From: a bacterium
Lineage (GTDB): Bacteria; Desulfobacterota; Deferrisomatia; Deferrisomatales; BM512
Assembly: GCA_009724975.1 (NCBI GenBank)
Contig: SRXB01000157.1
Location: forward strand, 1-5,337
Direction of reading: 5' to 3'
Length of the DNA: 5,337 bases
The notes beneath the pieces were generated by a model, which saw only the letters and a program-made list of their open reading frames with translations, was not told where the DNA came from and searched no databases. Both the position numbers and the translations under genes were made by a program. Below, in pieces: positions 1-5,337 of this stretch (its first letter is position 1; every line of letters starts with the position of its first letter).

Positions 1-1
1 G

Positions 2-775
2 CCGGACTCCTTCTCCGACGGCTCCGACCATTTTGCCCTCGAAAGCGCCCTTGAACGCGCCCGCCGTATGGTGGAGGAGGGGGCCGACATCCTCGACATA
101 GGCGGCGAATCGACCCGCCCGGGTGCAGCCCAGGTGGGCGAGGAAGAAGAGCTCAAGAGGGTAATTCCACTCATCGAAAAGCTCGCCGGAGAGGTGAAGG
201 TGCCAATCTCCATCGATACCTACAAGTCGGGGGTCGCCAAAAGGGCGATGGAGGCGGGGGCCTCGATAATAAACGACGTCAGCGGCCTTGGGCTGGACGA
301 GAATATGGGAGCGGTCGCCGCGGCCACCGGCGCGGGCCTCATCGTAATGCACATGCGCGGAACCCCCAGGAGCATGCAGAGCGACACCGCTTACGAAGAC
401 CTCGTGGGAGAGGTTTACGGCCTTCTTGCCAGCAGCGTCCAAAAAGCCGTCGAGGCCGGGGTGGAGCGCGGCAGGATAATAATCGACCCGGGCATCGGCT
501 TCGGCAAATCGGTAGAAGGAAACCTCGCCCTTTTGGGCCGCCTTAGCGAATTTTGCTCTATGGGCCTTCCGGTGCTCGCGGGAGCCAGCCGAAAATCCTT
601 CATAGGCAAGACCCTCGGCATCGAAAACCCCAAGGACCGCCTCGAAGGGAGCCTTGCCGCCGCCGTGATAGCGGTTATGGAGGGGGCCAGCGTAATACGG
701 GTGCACGACGTAAGGGAAACCCGCAGGGCGGTGGACCTCGCCTTCGCCGCGAAACAGGCAAGCCTGCGGGGGTGA
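2..775 (+). CDS. folP: Dihydropteroate synthase, 5'-truncated by the window edge
   Basis: Condenses 6-hydroxymethyl-dihydropterin pyrophosphate with p-aminobenzoate to give dihydropteroate, the sulfonamide-targeted step of cytosolic folate synthesis. The open frame runs in from the left edge: the first visible residues, PDSFSDGS, are the conserved loop normally preceded by N-V/I-T, so roughly 20-35 N-terminal residues are missing. Numbering visible residues from position 2, one sees GADILDIGGESTRPG (27-41, pterin/pABA loop 2), IDTYK (71-75), IND (90-92), MHMRGTP (116-122), DPGIGFGKS (162-170), GASRKSFIG (194-202) and the C-terminal RVHDV (233-237). These are the (beta/alpha)8 active-site landmarks in the expected order. 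The ATG at 68 is internal, because the conserved loop lies upstream of it. The 257 visible residues fit a normal enzyme of about 280. The TGA at 773-775 lies 12 bases before the preferred cdaA start, which suggests co-transcription. No key residue appears changed. The identification is secure; only the true start is unseen. Confidence 0.97.
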   Translation, partial: PDSFSDGSDHFALESALERARRMVEEGADILDIGGESTRPGAAQVGEEEELKRVIPLIEKLAGEVKVPISIDTYKSGVAKRAMEAGASIINDVSGLGLDENMGAVAAATGAGLIVMHMRGTPRSMQSDTAYEDLVGEVYGLLASSVQKAVEAGVERGRIIIDPGIGFGKSVEGNLALLGRLSEFCSMGLPVLAGASRKSFIGKTLGIENPKDRLEGSLAAAVIAVMEGASVIRVHDVRETRRAVDLAFAAKQASLRG

Positions 776-787
776 CGGGTGGATAGC

Positions 788-1588
788 ATGCCTGTCTCCT
801 TCAGCCTCGTCGACATAGCCGACATCCTCCTCGTCGCCTTCGTCATCTACCGCATTTTGCTTCTGATCAAGGGAACCAGGGCTTTTCAGGTCCTATTGGG
901 GCTGATAATCATCATAGTGGCCTACGTCGGGAGCAAGGTTTTGGGGCTTTTGACCCTCAACTGGATTCTCAACACCTTCCTCTCCTCCATAATCCTCGTC
1001 ACGGTCATCCTCTTCCAGAACGACATAAAGCGCGGCCTCGCGCACATGGGACGCCATCCGCTTCTTCGCGGAGGCGCGGCCAACGAGGGGGGGGCCAGGC
1101 TGGACGAGCTGGTCCGCGCGGCGATAGCGCTCGCCTCACGGAAGATAGGGGCGATAATCGTCGTCGAGAGGGGAACCGACATCCGCCAGTTCGTCGAGGG
1201 AGGGGTGGCGCTGGACGCCAACATCTCAAAAGACCTCATCCACTCCATCTTCCTGGCCGATTCTCCCATCCACGACGGCGCGGTGGTTGTGAGGGGGCCA
1301 AAAATAACCCTCGCCTCCTGCCTTTTGCCGCTGACCAGCCGCATAGACCTTGAACAGGAGCTGGGAACCCGCCACCGGGCCGCCGTGGGCATAACCGAGG
1401 AGACCGACGCGGTGGCGATAGTTGTGAGCGAGGAGCGCGGCACAATGTCGCTTGCCATAAACGGCAAGCTCACCCGCGACCTTGACGGCGTAGCCATGCG
1501 CAAGGTCCTCGCCCATCTTTTCCCCGACGCCCCCCCGAAAAAGAAGGGCTCCAGGCAAAAGGCCAGGGCGGCGGAGGCTCGGTCATGA
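788..1588 (+). CDS. cdaA: Membrane-bound diadenylate cyclase (c-di-AMP synthase), CdaA/DacA type
   Basis: Joins two ATP into cyclic di-AMP, the second messenger that controls potassium and osmotic balance and wall homeostasis in bacteria that have it. Numbering from the ATG at 788 (266 residues), three hydrophobic segments at about 10-27, 35-54 and 58-77 are followed by FQNDIKRGL and a DisA_N/DAC domain. The domain carries the DGA motif (163-165), GTRHR (193-197) and SEE (214-216); DGA and RHR are the hallmark nucleotide and metal-binding motifs. The protein ends in a basic, proline/lysine-rich tail (about 249-266, PPKKKGSRQKARAAEARS). The length and three-helix-plus-DAC layout match Bacillus CdaA, not DisA or CdaS. 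An in-frame GTG at 779 would add three residues and also has a G-rich stretch upstream (768-772); ATG 788 is preferred because it is ATG with GGGTGGA at 777-783. The gene overlaps ybbR by four bases (ATGA). A run of eight G at 1087-1094 separates the membrane part from the catalytic part. Confidence 0.96.
   Translation: MPVSFSLVDIADILLVAFVIYRILLLIKGTRAFQVLLGLIIIIVAYVGSKVLGLLTLNWILNTFLSSIILVTVILFQNDIKRGLAHMGRHPLLRGGAANEGGARLDELVRAAIALASRKIGAIIVVERGTDIRQFVEGGVALDANISKDLIHSIFLADSPIHDGAVVVRGPKITLASCLLPLTSRIDLEQELGTRHRAAVGITEETDAVAIVVSEERGTMSLAINGKLTRDLDGVAMRKVLAHLFPDAPPKKKGSRQKARAAEARS
1087..1094 (+). repeat. Homopolymeric G8 tract inside cdaA
   Basis: Eight consecutive G bases encode part of Glu-Gly-Gly-Ala in the linker between the membrane helices and the DAC domain. 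Losing one G shifts the frame to a TAG at 1125-1127; gaining one G leads to a TGA at 1351-1353. Either change would abolish the intact catalytic domain. Whether the tract varies in the population cannot be seen from a single sequence. Confidence 0.6.
1573..1577 (+). promoter_or_regulatory. Shine-Dalgarno site for ybbR inside the cdaA coding end
   Basis: GGAGG lies seven bases before the ybbR ATG at 1585, within the last codons of cdaA. With the ATGA stop/start overlap it supports the short-leader start and coupled translation of cyclase and regulator at a near-fixed ratio. Confidence 0.75.
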
Positions 1589-2496
1589 AAAGCGAGAAGA
1601 TGCGCCGCGCCCTGACCGAAAACATGGGGCTCAAGATAGTCAGCCTCCTGACCGCCATATTGCTCTGGATGTTCGTAATCGGCGAAAAGCAGAGCGATGT
1701 GCAGATAACGGTCCCCCTCTCCCTTACAAACCTGCCGGTAGACATGGTGATAACCAGTCGCGTGCCGAGCTCGGTGAACGTGAGGCTAACCGGCCCTCGC
1801 ACCATAATCGCCTCCCTTTCGCCCAAGCAGTTCGGCATTTCGCTCGACGTTAAGGGGATACAGGAGGGGACCTCCTCCTACGAGATACTCCCCTCGCGCC
1901 TTGGGCTGCCGCGCGGGGTCGAGGTAACTGAAATCTCCCCCTCGGTGGTCACTCTGGCCGCCGACAAGACCGCCTACAAATCGCTTCCGATAAAGCCGAG
2001 GATAAAGGGAGCCCCCAAGGCCGGCTTCGAGGTCGAGGCGGTGGAATCCAACCCTTCGGAGATAACGGTGGCCGCCTCGGAACGTGCCCTCAAGGTCTTT
2101 CGCGAGCTTGAGACGGAGGTTATCGACATCGGCGGCATCGACGGGGGGCTGACCCGCGAGGTCCAGCTGGTCTTCCCCGACGCCTCCTTCAAGAGGATAG
2201 AGCAAAAGCCGGTGAAGGTTACGGTAAAGATAAAGAAAATGGCCGCCGAGCGCGAACTGGCCTCCGTAACGGTTCATCCCCCCGCGGGCGGGTGGCTTTT
2301 GGAGCCCGCCACGGCGGATATAAGGGTAACGGGGCCGGTTTCCGTCCTTTCGAGGCTCAGCGCGGCGGATTTCGCCCTTTCGGCGGCGGCTCCGGCGCAA
2401 GAGGGCGGCCTCTCGAAACTTTCCGTCACCCTACCGGATGAGGTGGAGCTTTTGTCGGTCACTCCCGAAGAGGTTCGGGTCTTCAGGGTAAAATAG
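1585..2496 (+). CDS. ybbR: YbbR-domain membrane protein, CdaA regulator (CdaR-like)
   Basis: Likely partner and regulator of the adjacent diadenylate cyclase. In Firmicutes the homologous CdaR binds CdaA and modulates its activity. The 303-residue product has a short basic N-terminus, one hydrophobic segment (about 15-33, containing GLKIVSLLTAILLWMFVI) that should act as an uncleaved signal anchor, and then an extracytoplasmic beta-rich region. I read three YbbR-like repeats at about 38-127, 132-218 and 222-303. Each opens with a V/I-rich strand, has a PS or TG turn (PSSVNVRLTGP at 61-71, NPSEITV at 156-162, TADIRVTGP at 243-251) and closes with a short V-rich strand. Bacillus CdaR has four such repeats, so this is a shorter version. 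The start codon sits inside the cdaA end (ATGA) with GGAGG at 1573-1577 seven bases upstream, so translation is probably coupled. The family assignment rests on the hydrophobic pattern, the repeat pattern and the position between cdaA and glmM; the sequence itself is divergent, as is usual for this family. Confidence 0.92.
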   Translation: MKSEKMRRALTENMGLKIVSLLTAILLWMFVIGEKQSDVQITVPLSLTNLPVDMVITSRVPSSVNVRLTGPRTIIASLSPKQFGISLDVKGIQEGTSSYEILPSRLGLPRGVEVTEISPSVVTLAADKTAYKSLPIKPRIKGAPKAGFEVEAVESNPSEITVAASERALKVFRELETEVIDIGGIDGGLTREVQLVFPDASFKRIEQKPVKVTVKIKKMAAERELASVTVHPPAGGWLLEPATADIRVTGPVSVLSRLSAADFALSAAAPAQEGGLSKLSVTLPDEVELLSVTPEEVRVFRVK

Positions 2497-2514
2497 AGCG
2501 GAGTCAGCATCAGA

Positions 2515-3882
2515 ATGAAAAACAAAAGACAGCTTTTCGGGACCGACGGCATAAGGGGAAGGGCCAACGTCGAGCCGATGACCTCGGAAACGGTGGTCAA
2601 GCTTGGCCGCGCCGCCGCCCACATCTTCAAGCAGCGTCCCCAGAAGATGCGCCACCGCGTGGTAATAGGCAAGGATACGCGCCTCTCCGGCTACATGCTG
2701 GAAACCGCGCTGGCCTCGGGTTTTTGCTCGATGGGGGTGGACATCCTCCTCGTCGGGCCGCTACCCACCCCGGGCATAGCCTTCATAACGTCAAGCATGA
2801 GGGCCGACGCGGGGGTCGTCATCTCCGCCTCCCACAATCCGTACCAGGACAACGGGATAAAGTTCTTCGACCACGACGGCTTCAAGCTCCCCGACTCGGT
2901 CGAGGCGGATATAGAGAGGCTGGTTACCGGCAACGACCTTATGCACCACCGCCCCACCGACTCCGACATCGGGAGGGCAAGGAGGATTGAGGACGCGGCG
3001 GGGCGCTACATCGTCCACCTGAAGAGCAAATTCCCCAACCACCTCACCCTTGAGGGTCTTCGCATAGCCATAGACTGCGCCAACGGCGCGGCCTACCACG
3101 TCGCCCCCGACGTCCTTGAGGAACTGGGGGCCGAGGTTTTTCGCATCGGCGTGAGCCCCAACGGCGAAAACATCAACCGCGAGTGCGGTAGCCTCCACCC
3201 CGACAAGGTCTCGGCGCTCGTCCGCCAGCACCGCGCCGACATAGGAATCGCGCTAGACGGCGACGCCGACCGCGTCATCGTCGTGGACGAAAACGGCAAA
3301 GAGGTGGACGGCGACCAGATAATGGCGATATGCGGCAGAATGCTCAAAAAAGAGGGCTGCCTCAAAAAAGATACGGTAGTCTCCACCATAATGAGCAACA
3401 TGGGGCTGGAATGCTCCCTCGCCGACGCGGGTATAAGCCTTGAGCGCACCGCGGTGGGCGACCGCTACGTAGTGGAGAGGATGCGCCAGCAGGGGTTCAA
3501 CTTCGGCGGCGAGCAGTCGGGCCACCTCGTCTTTCTCGACCACGCCACCACCGGCGACGGCACGCTTGCCGCCCTCCAGCTCCTCGCCATAATGGCGCGG
3601 GAGCAAAAGCCCGTCTCTGAGCTGGCCCGGGTCATGACCCTCTTCCCGCAGGTTTTAAAAGGCGTCAACGTGCGGGAAAAGCGCCCCCTCGAAGAGCTTT
3701 CGCTAACCCAAAAGGCGATAGCCTCAGCCGAAAAGAAGCTCGGCAAAAAGGGGCGCGTGGTGGTGCGCTATTCGGGCACCGAAAAGAAGCTGCGCGTCAT
3801 GATAGAAGGTGAGAGCCAGCCGAAAATCGAGGAACTTTGCGACTCGATAGTGGATGCGGTAATGACCGAGATAGGCGAATAG
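2515..3882 (+). CDS. glmM: Phosphoglucosamine mutase
   Basis: Interconverts glucosamine-6-phosphate and glucosamine-1-phosphate in the cytosol, on the way to UDP-GlcNAc for peptidoglycan and, in Gram-negatives, lipopolysaccharide. The product is 455 residues, normal for the family, and begins with QLFGTDGIRGRAN (6-18), the GlmM N-terminal signature. The phosphoserine loop ISASHNP (103-109) has Ser106 as the expected phosphate carrier. The Mg-binding loop is DGDADR (248-253), the sugar-specificity loop is GGEQSGH (331-337; the E-x-S pattern fits glucosamine), and the phosphate-binding loop is RYSGTEKKLRVM (418-429). That last loop has Tyr where Pro or Ala is more usual and Lys-Lys where Pro-Leu is common. 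The start is fixed by the N-terminal motif, with GCGGAG at 2499-2504 upstream. It follows ybbR after 18 bases and precedes pdxJ by 8. In Firmicutes GlmM binds and inhibits CdaA, so linkage to cdaA-ybbR suggests the same wall-to-c-di-AMP connection here; this last point is inference. Confidence 0.98.
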   Translation: MKNKRQLFGTDGIRGRANVEPMTSETVVKLGRAAAHIFKQRPQKMRHRVVIGKDTRLSGYMLETALASGFCSMGVDILLVGPLPTPGIAFITSSMRADAGVVISASHNPYQDNGIKFFDHDGFKLPDSVEADIERLVTGNDLMHHRPTDSDIGRARRIEDAAGRYIVHLKSKFPNHLTLEGLRIAIDCANGAAYHVAPDVLEELGAEVFRIGVSPNGENINRECGSLHPDKVSALVRQHRADIGIALDGDADRVIVVDENGKEVDGDQIMAICGRMLKKEGCLKKDTVVSTIMSNMGLECSLADAGISLERTAVGDRYVVERMRQQGFNFGGEQSGHLVFLDHATTGDGTLAALQLLAIMAREQKPVSELARVMTLFPQVLKGVNVREKRPLEELSLTQKAIASAEKKLGKKGRVVVRYSGTEKKLRVMIEGESQPKIEELCDSIVDAVMTEIGE

Positions 3883-3885
3883 GAG
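3881..3885 (+). promoter_or_regulatory. Shine-Dalgarno site that fixes the pdxJ start
   Basis: AGGAG begins on the last two bases of the glmM TAG stop and lies five bases before ATG 3891. It supports that ATG over an in-frame TTG at 3837 inside glmM. Having the ribosome site on the stop codon suggests re-initiation by ribosomes finishing glmM. Confidence 0.8.
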
Positions 3886-3890
3886 CCTTC

Positions 3891-4622
3891 ATGATAAGAC
3901 TTGGCGTCAACATCGACCACGTCGCCACCGTCAGGCAGGCCCGCCGCATCAGCGAGCCCGACCCCGCGTGGGCGGTGGCGCTTGCCGAGCTCGGCGGGGC
4001 CGACCAGATAACGATACACCTTCGGGAAGACCGCCGCCACATACAGGATTACGACCTCGACAACGTCCTGGCCGTCGCCAAGGTTCCCGTCAACCTTGAG
4101 ATGGCCGTGACCGACGAGATGGTCCAGATAGCCTGCAGCAAGAAGCCCTTCATAGTCTGCATGGTCCCCGAAAAGAGGCAGGAGGTCACTACCGAGGGCG
4201 GGCTCGACGTGGTTTCAAGGCTGAAGGCCGTCAAGACCGCGACCAGAAAGATTAAAAAGGCCGGAGTAAGGGTCAGCCTCTTCATCGACCCCGACACCGA
4301 TCAGGTGAAAGCCGCCAAGGAGGCTGGATCCGACGCGATAGAGCTCCACACCGGAGCCTACGCCCACGCCTGGAACACCCCTGCCGCCGCAAAAGAGCTC
4401 AAAAGGCTCCACGAGGCCGCCGTCTACGCCTACGGCCTCGGCCTCTCGGTCCACGCGGGCCACGGCCTTAACCTTCTAAACCTCGCGCCGATAGCCCGCC
4501 TGCCCCACATTGAGGAGTTGAACATAGGCCACGCGCTCATCGGCAGGGCCATCTTCGTCGGGCTGAAGGAATCGGTGGCGCAATACAAGGCCAGGATACA
4601 AGAGGCGCTGGCGGGCTCATGA
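3891..4622 (+). CDS. pdxJ: Pyridoxine 5'-phosphate synthase
   Basis: Condenses 1-deoxy-D-xylulose 5-phosphate with 1-amino-acetone 3-phosphate to form pyridoxine 5'-phosphate, the last ring-closing step of the DXP-dependent vitamin B6 route in the cytosol. From ATG 3891 the product is 243 residues, the same length as the E. coli enzyme, and starts with RLGVNIDHVATVRQ (3-16), the PdxJ N-terminal signature. Further landmarks in order are HLREDRRHI (43-51, phosphate and substrate His/Arg), NLEMA with Glu70, the VPEKRQE-TTEGG segment (92-104), IELHTG (150-155), HAGHGL (188-193) and NIGHALIGRA (211-220, phosphate site). All expected catalytic residues seem present. A longer frame back to TTG 3837 would add 18 residues inside glmM and is rejected. 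The stop overlaps the acpS start by four bases (ATGA). The pdxJ-acpS pair is also found in E. coli, where the upstream neighbours differ. The gene implies PLP synthesis by the DXP route and not by PdxS/PdxT. Confidence 0.98.
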   Translation: MIRLGVNIDHVATVRQARRISEPDPAWAVALAELGGADQITIHLREDRRHIQDYDLDNVLAVAKVPVNLEMAVTDEMVQIACSKKPFIVCMVPEKRQEVTTEGGLDVVSRLKAVKTATRKIKKAGVRVSLFIDPDTDQVKAAKEAGSDAIELHTGAYAHAWNTPAAAKELKRLHEAAVYAYGLGLSVHAGHGLNLLNLAPIARLPHIEELNIGHALIGRAIFVGLKESVAQYKARIQEALAGS

Positions 4623-4996
4623 TAGTCGGCGTCGGGCTGGACGTGGTCGAGATTTCGCGCATCGCCGTCCTTGAAGAGAAACACGGGGGGCGCTTCGCCG
4701 AAAAGCTCCTCACCGAAGGCGAACTGGCGGAGTTGCGGTCCCAAAAAGAGCAGTACGCCACCCTGGCCGGCAGGTTCGCCGCCAAAGAGGCGGCGCTGAA
4801 GGCTCTGGGAACCGGCTTTTCATCGGGAATCGGCTGGCGCGACGTTGAAGTGGTCAAGAACGCGCAGGGCGCGCCCTCCCTCCTCTTCCACGGCAGGGCC
4901 GCGAAGGTCGCGGAAGATATGGGAGTGACCGGGAAATTCCTTTCAATCACCCACGACGGCGGGGTAGCCGCCGCAGTGGTGGTTTTGGAGAGGTGA
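4619..4996 (+). CDS. acpS: Holo-[acyl-carrier-protein] synthase
   Basis: Transfers the 4'-phosphopantetheine arm from coenzyme A to a serine of apo acyl carrier protein, activating it for fatty acid synthesis; acts in the cytosol as a trimer in characterised members. The 125-residue length is typical of the small AcpS class. Visible motifs are GVGLDVVEISRI (4-15) with the Mg-binding Asp8, RFAAKEAALKALGTG (52-66) with Glu57 and Lys61, GIGWRDVEV (70-78), and the C-terminal FLSITHDGGVAAAVVV segment (107-122), which replaces the commoner S-I-S-H by S-I-T-H. The start codon overlaps the pdxJ stop (ATGA), and the upstream GC-rich stretch offers only a weak ribosome site (GGCGGG at 4610-4615), so expression probably depends on translation of pdxJ. 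Its TGA lies inside the likely ribosome site of the next gene. Confidence 0.97.
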   Translation: MIVGVGLDVVEISRIAVLEEKHGGRFAEKLLTEGELAELRSQKEQYATLAGRFAAKEAALKALGTGFSSGIGWRDVEVVKNAQGAPSLLFHGRAAKVAEDMGVTGKFLSITHDGGVAAAVVVLER

Positions 4997-4997
4997 G
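4991..4997 (+). promoter_or_regulatory. Shine-Dalgarno site for nnrE overlapping the acpS stop
   Basis: AGGTGAG matches the 3' part of the consensus complement (GGAGGTGA), contains the acpS TGA stop, and ends five bases before ATG 5003. It supports that start, which the protein alignment pattern also favours, and suggests coupling to acpS. Confidence 0.6.
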
Positions 4998-5002
4998 AAG
5001 GG

Positions 5003-5337
5003 ATGTTGCCGCTTCTTGACGCCGCCCGAATGCGGGCGCTGGACAAATTCACCATCGAGGAGGTCGGCCTTCCGGGCGCGCTTTTGATGGAGAACGCCGG
5101 AGCGGCGGTGGCGGCCAAAATCCTTGAGAAATTCGCCCTCCGGCCCGGCCAGGGGCAAGCCCTCTTCCTCTGCGGCAAGGGAAACAACGGCGGCGACGGC
5201 TTTTGCGCGGCGCGAAGGCTCGTCAACGCGGGCTTTGGGGCGCGGGTGATACTTGTGGGCGGTCGGGGGAACGTCCGCGGCGACGCGCTTTTGCACCTGA
5301 ACGCCTTTTTGAACTCGGGCGGCGAAGTGGAAGAGCC
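5003..5337 (+). CDS. nnrE: NAD(P)H-hydrate epimerase (YjeF N-terminal domain), 3'-truncated by the window edge
   Basis: Repairs damaged nicotinamide cofactors: the YjeF N-terminal domain interconverts the R and S forms of hydrated NAD(P)H so that the partner dehydratase (NnrD) can restore NAD(P)H. From ATG 5003, 111 complete codons are visible before the right edge. Conserved pieces are an N-terminal LLDAARMRALDKFTIEEVGLPG segment split across residues 4-25, LMENAG (28-33), and the glycine-rich GKGNNGGDGF (58-67) followed by AARRL (69-73), the Rossmann-like nucleotide loop of YjeF_N proteins. In many bacteria the protein is a fusion of about 500 residues with a C-terminal ADP/ATP-dependent dehydratase (nnr); whether that half is present lies beyond the edge. 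The gene follows acpS after six bases. The acpS-nnr pairing recurs in many bacterial genomes. Confidence is high for the domain and open for the full architecture. Confidence 0.93.
   Translation, partial: MLPLLDAARMRALDKFTIEEVGLPGALLMENAGAAVAAKILEKFALRPGQGQALFLCGKGNNGGDGFCAARRLVNAGFGARVILVGGRGNVRGDALLHLNAFLNSGGEVEE

Noticed and set aside
553..786. 77-codon plus-strand frame overlapping the end of folP
   Set aside because: It is an alternate frame of the conserved folP C-terminus (GASRKSFIG, RVHDV) and its product is Gly/Arg/Pro-rich without features.
922..1503. 193-codon open frame on the minus strand antisense to cdaA
   Set aside because: It lies wholly within cdaA, whose DAC motifs are unmistakable, and its Arg/Ser/Pro-rich translation is typical of the reverse complement of GC-rich coding DNA. 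No recognisable domain.
1530..1543. C7 run followed by GAAAAAG near the end of cdaA as a programmed frameshift site
   Set aside because: It does not fit the X XXY YYZ slippery heptamer in frame, no stimulatory hairpin is apparent, and the zero frame gives a normal-length protein with the usual ATGA junction.
1786..2400. 204-codon open frame on the minus strand antisense to ybbR
   Set aside because: The Arg/Gly-rich product has no motif or membrane pattern, while the plus-strand ybbR has a signal anchor, repeats and a ribosome site.
2497..2514. Possible promoter or terminator between ybbR and glmM, the largest gap
   Set aside because: Only 18 bases, containing a ribosome site (GCGGAG); no inverted repeat with a T run and no -35/-10 pair.
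3837..3890. N-terminal extension of pdxJ from a TTG inside glmM
   Set aside because: PdxJ proteins begin at the (M)xRLGVNIDHVATVRQ segment; ATG 3891 has AGGAG five bases upstream and gives exactly 243 residues.
4537..5226. 229-codon open frame on the minus strand across acpS and nnrE
   Set aside because: It spans two recognisable plus-strand genes and reads as low-complexity Ser/Ala/Pro/Arg sequence, a shadow of GC-rich codons.

Overview
This window is a densely packed, single-strand stretch of housekeeping genes from a GC-rich bacterium. All seven genes are on the plus strand: the 3' part of folP, then cdaA (c-di-AMP synthase), ybbR/cdaR, glmM, pdxJ and acpS, and the 5' part of nnrE/nnr (NAD(P)HX repair). 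The largest gap between genes is about 18 bases, and two junctions are 4-base ATGA overlaps. No promoter, terminator, RNA gene, mobile element, long repeat or CRISPR array is visible. The window therefore appears to lie wholly inside one operon that continues beyond both ends.

The order folP-cdaA-ybbR-glmM-pdxJ-acpS-nnr resembles, from memory, the arrangement in deltaproteobacterial lineages such as the Geobacter/Desulfuromonas relatives. PdxJ (the DXP-dependent vitamin B6 route) argues against most Firmicutes and Actinobacteria, and the FQNDIKRGL sequence after the third CdaA membrane helix also seems delta-like. The placement is an inference; an uncultured GC-rich phylum near the former Deltaproteobacteria is equally possible. 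The coding sequence favours G/C at third positions but uses ATA for isoleucine unusually often.

By region: 2-775 makes dihydropteroate for folate. Positions 788-3882 hold the cdaA-ybbR-glmM block, in which a membrane diadenylate cyclase and its extracytoplasmic partner sit beside the enzyme that commits glucosamine to cell-wall precursors. Positions 3891-4996 hold pdxJ and acpS, which supply pyridoxal phosphate and activate acyl carrier protein. Position 5003 to the end starts a metabolite-repair enzyme. The common theme is envelope precursor supply with its second-messenger control, plus cofactor synthesis and repair.

I found no previously undescribed system. The points most worth a second look are the c-di-AMP module in a probable Gram-negative, a G8 tract in cdaA whose contraction by one base would truncate the enzyme before its catalytic domain, the ATA bias, and a variant phosphate-binding loop in GlmM.
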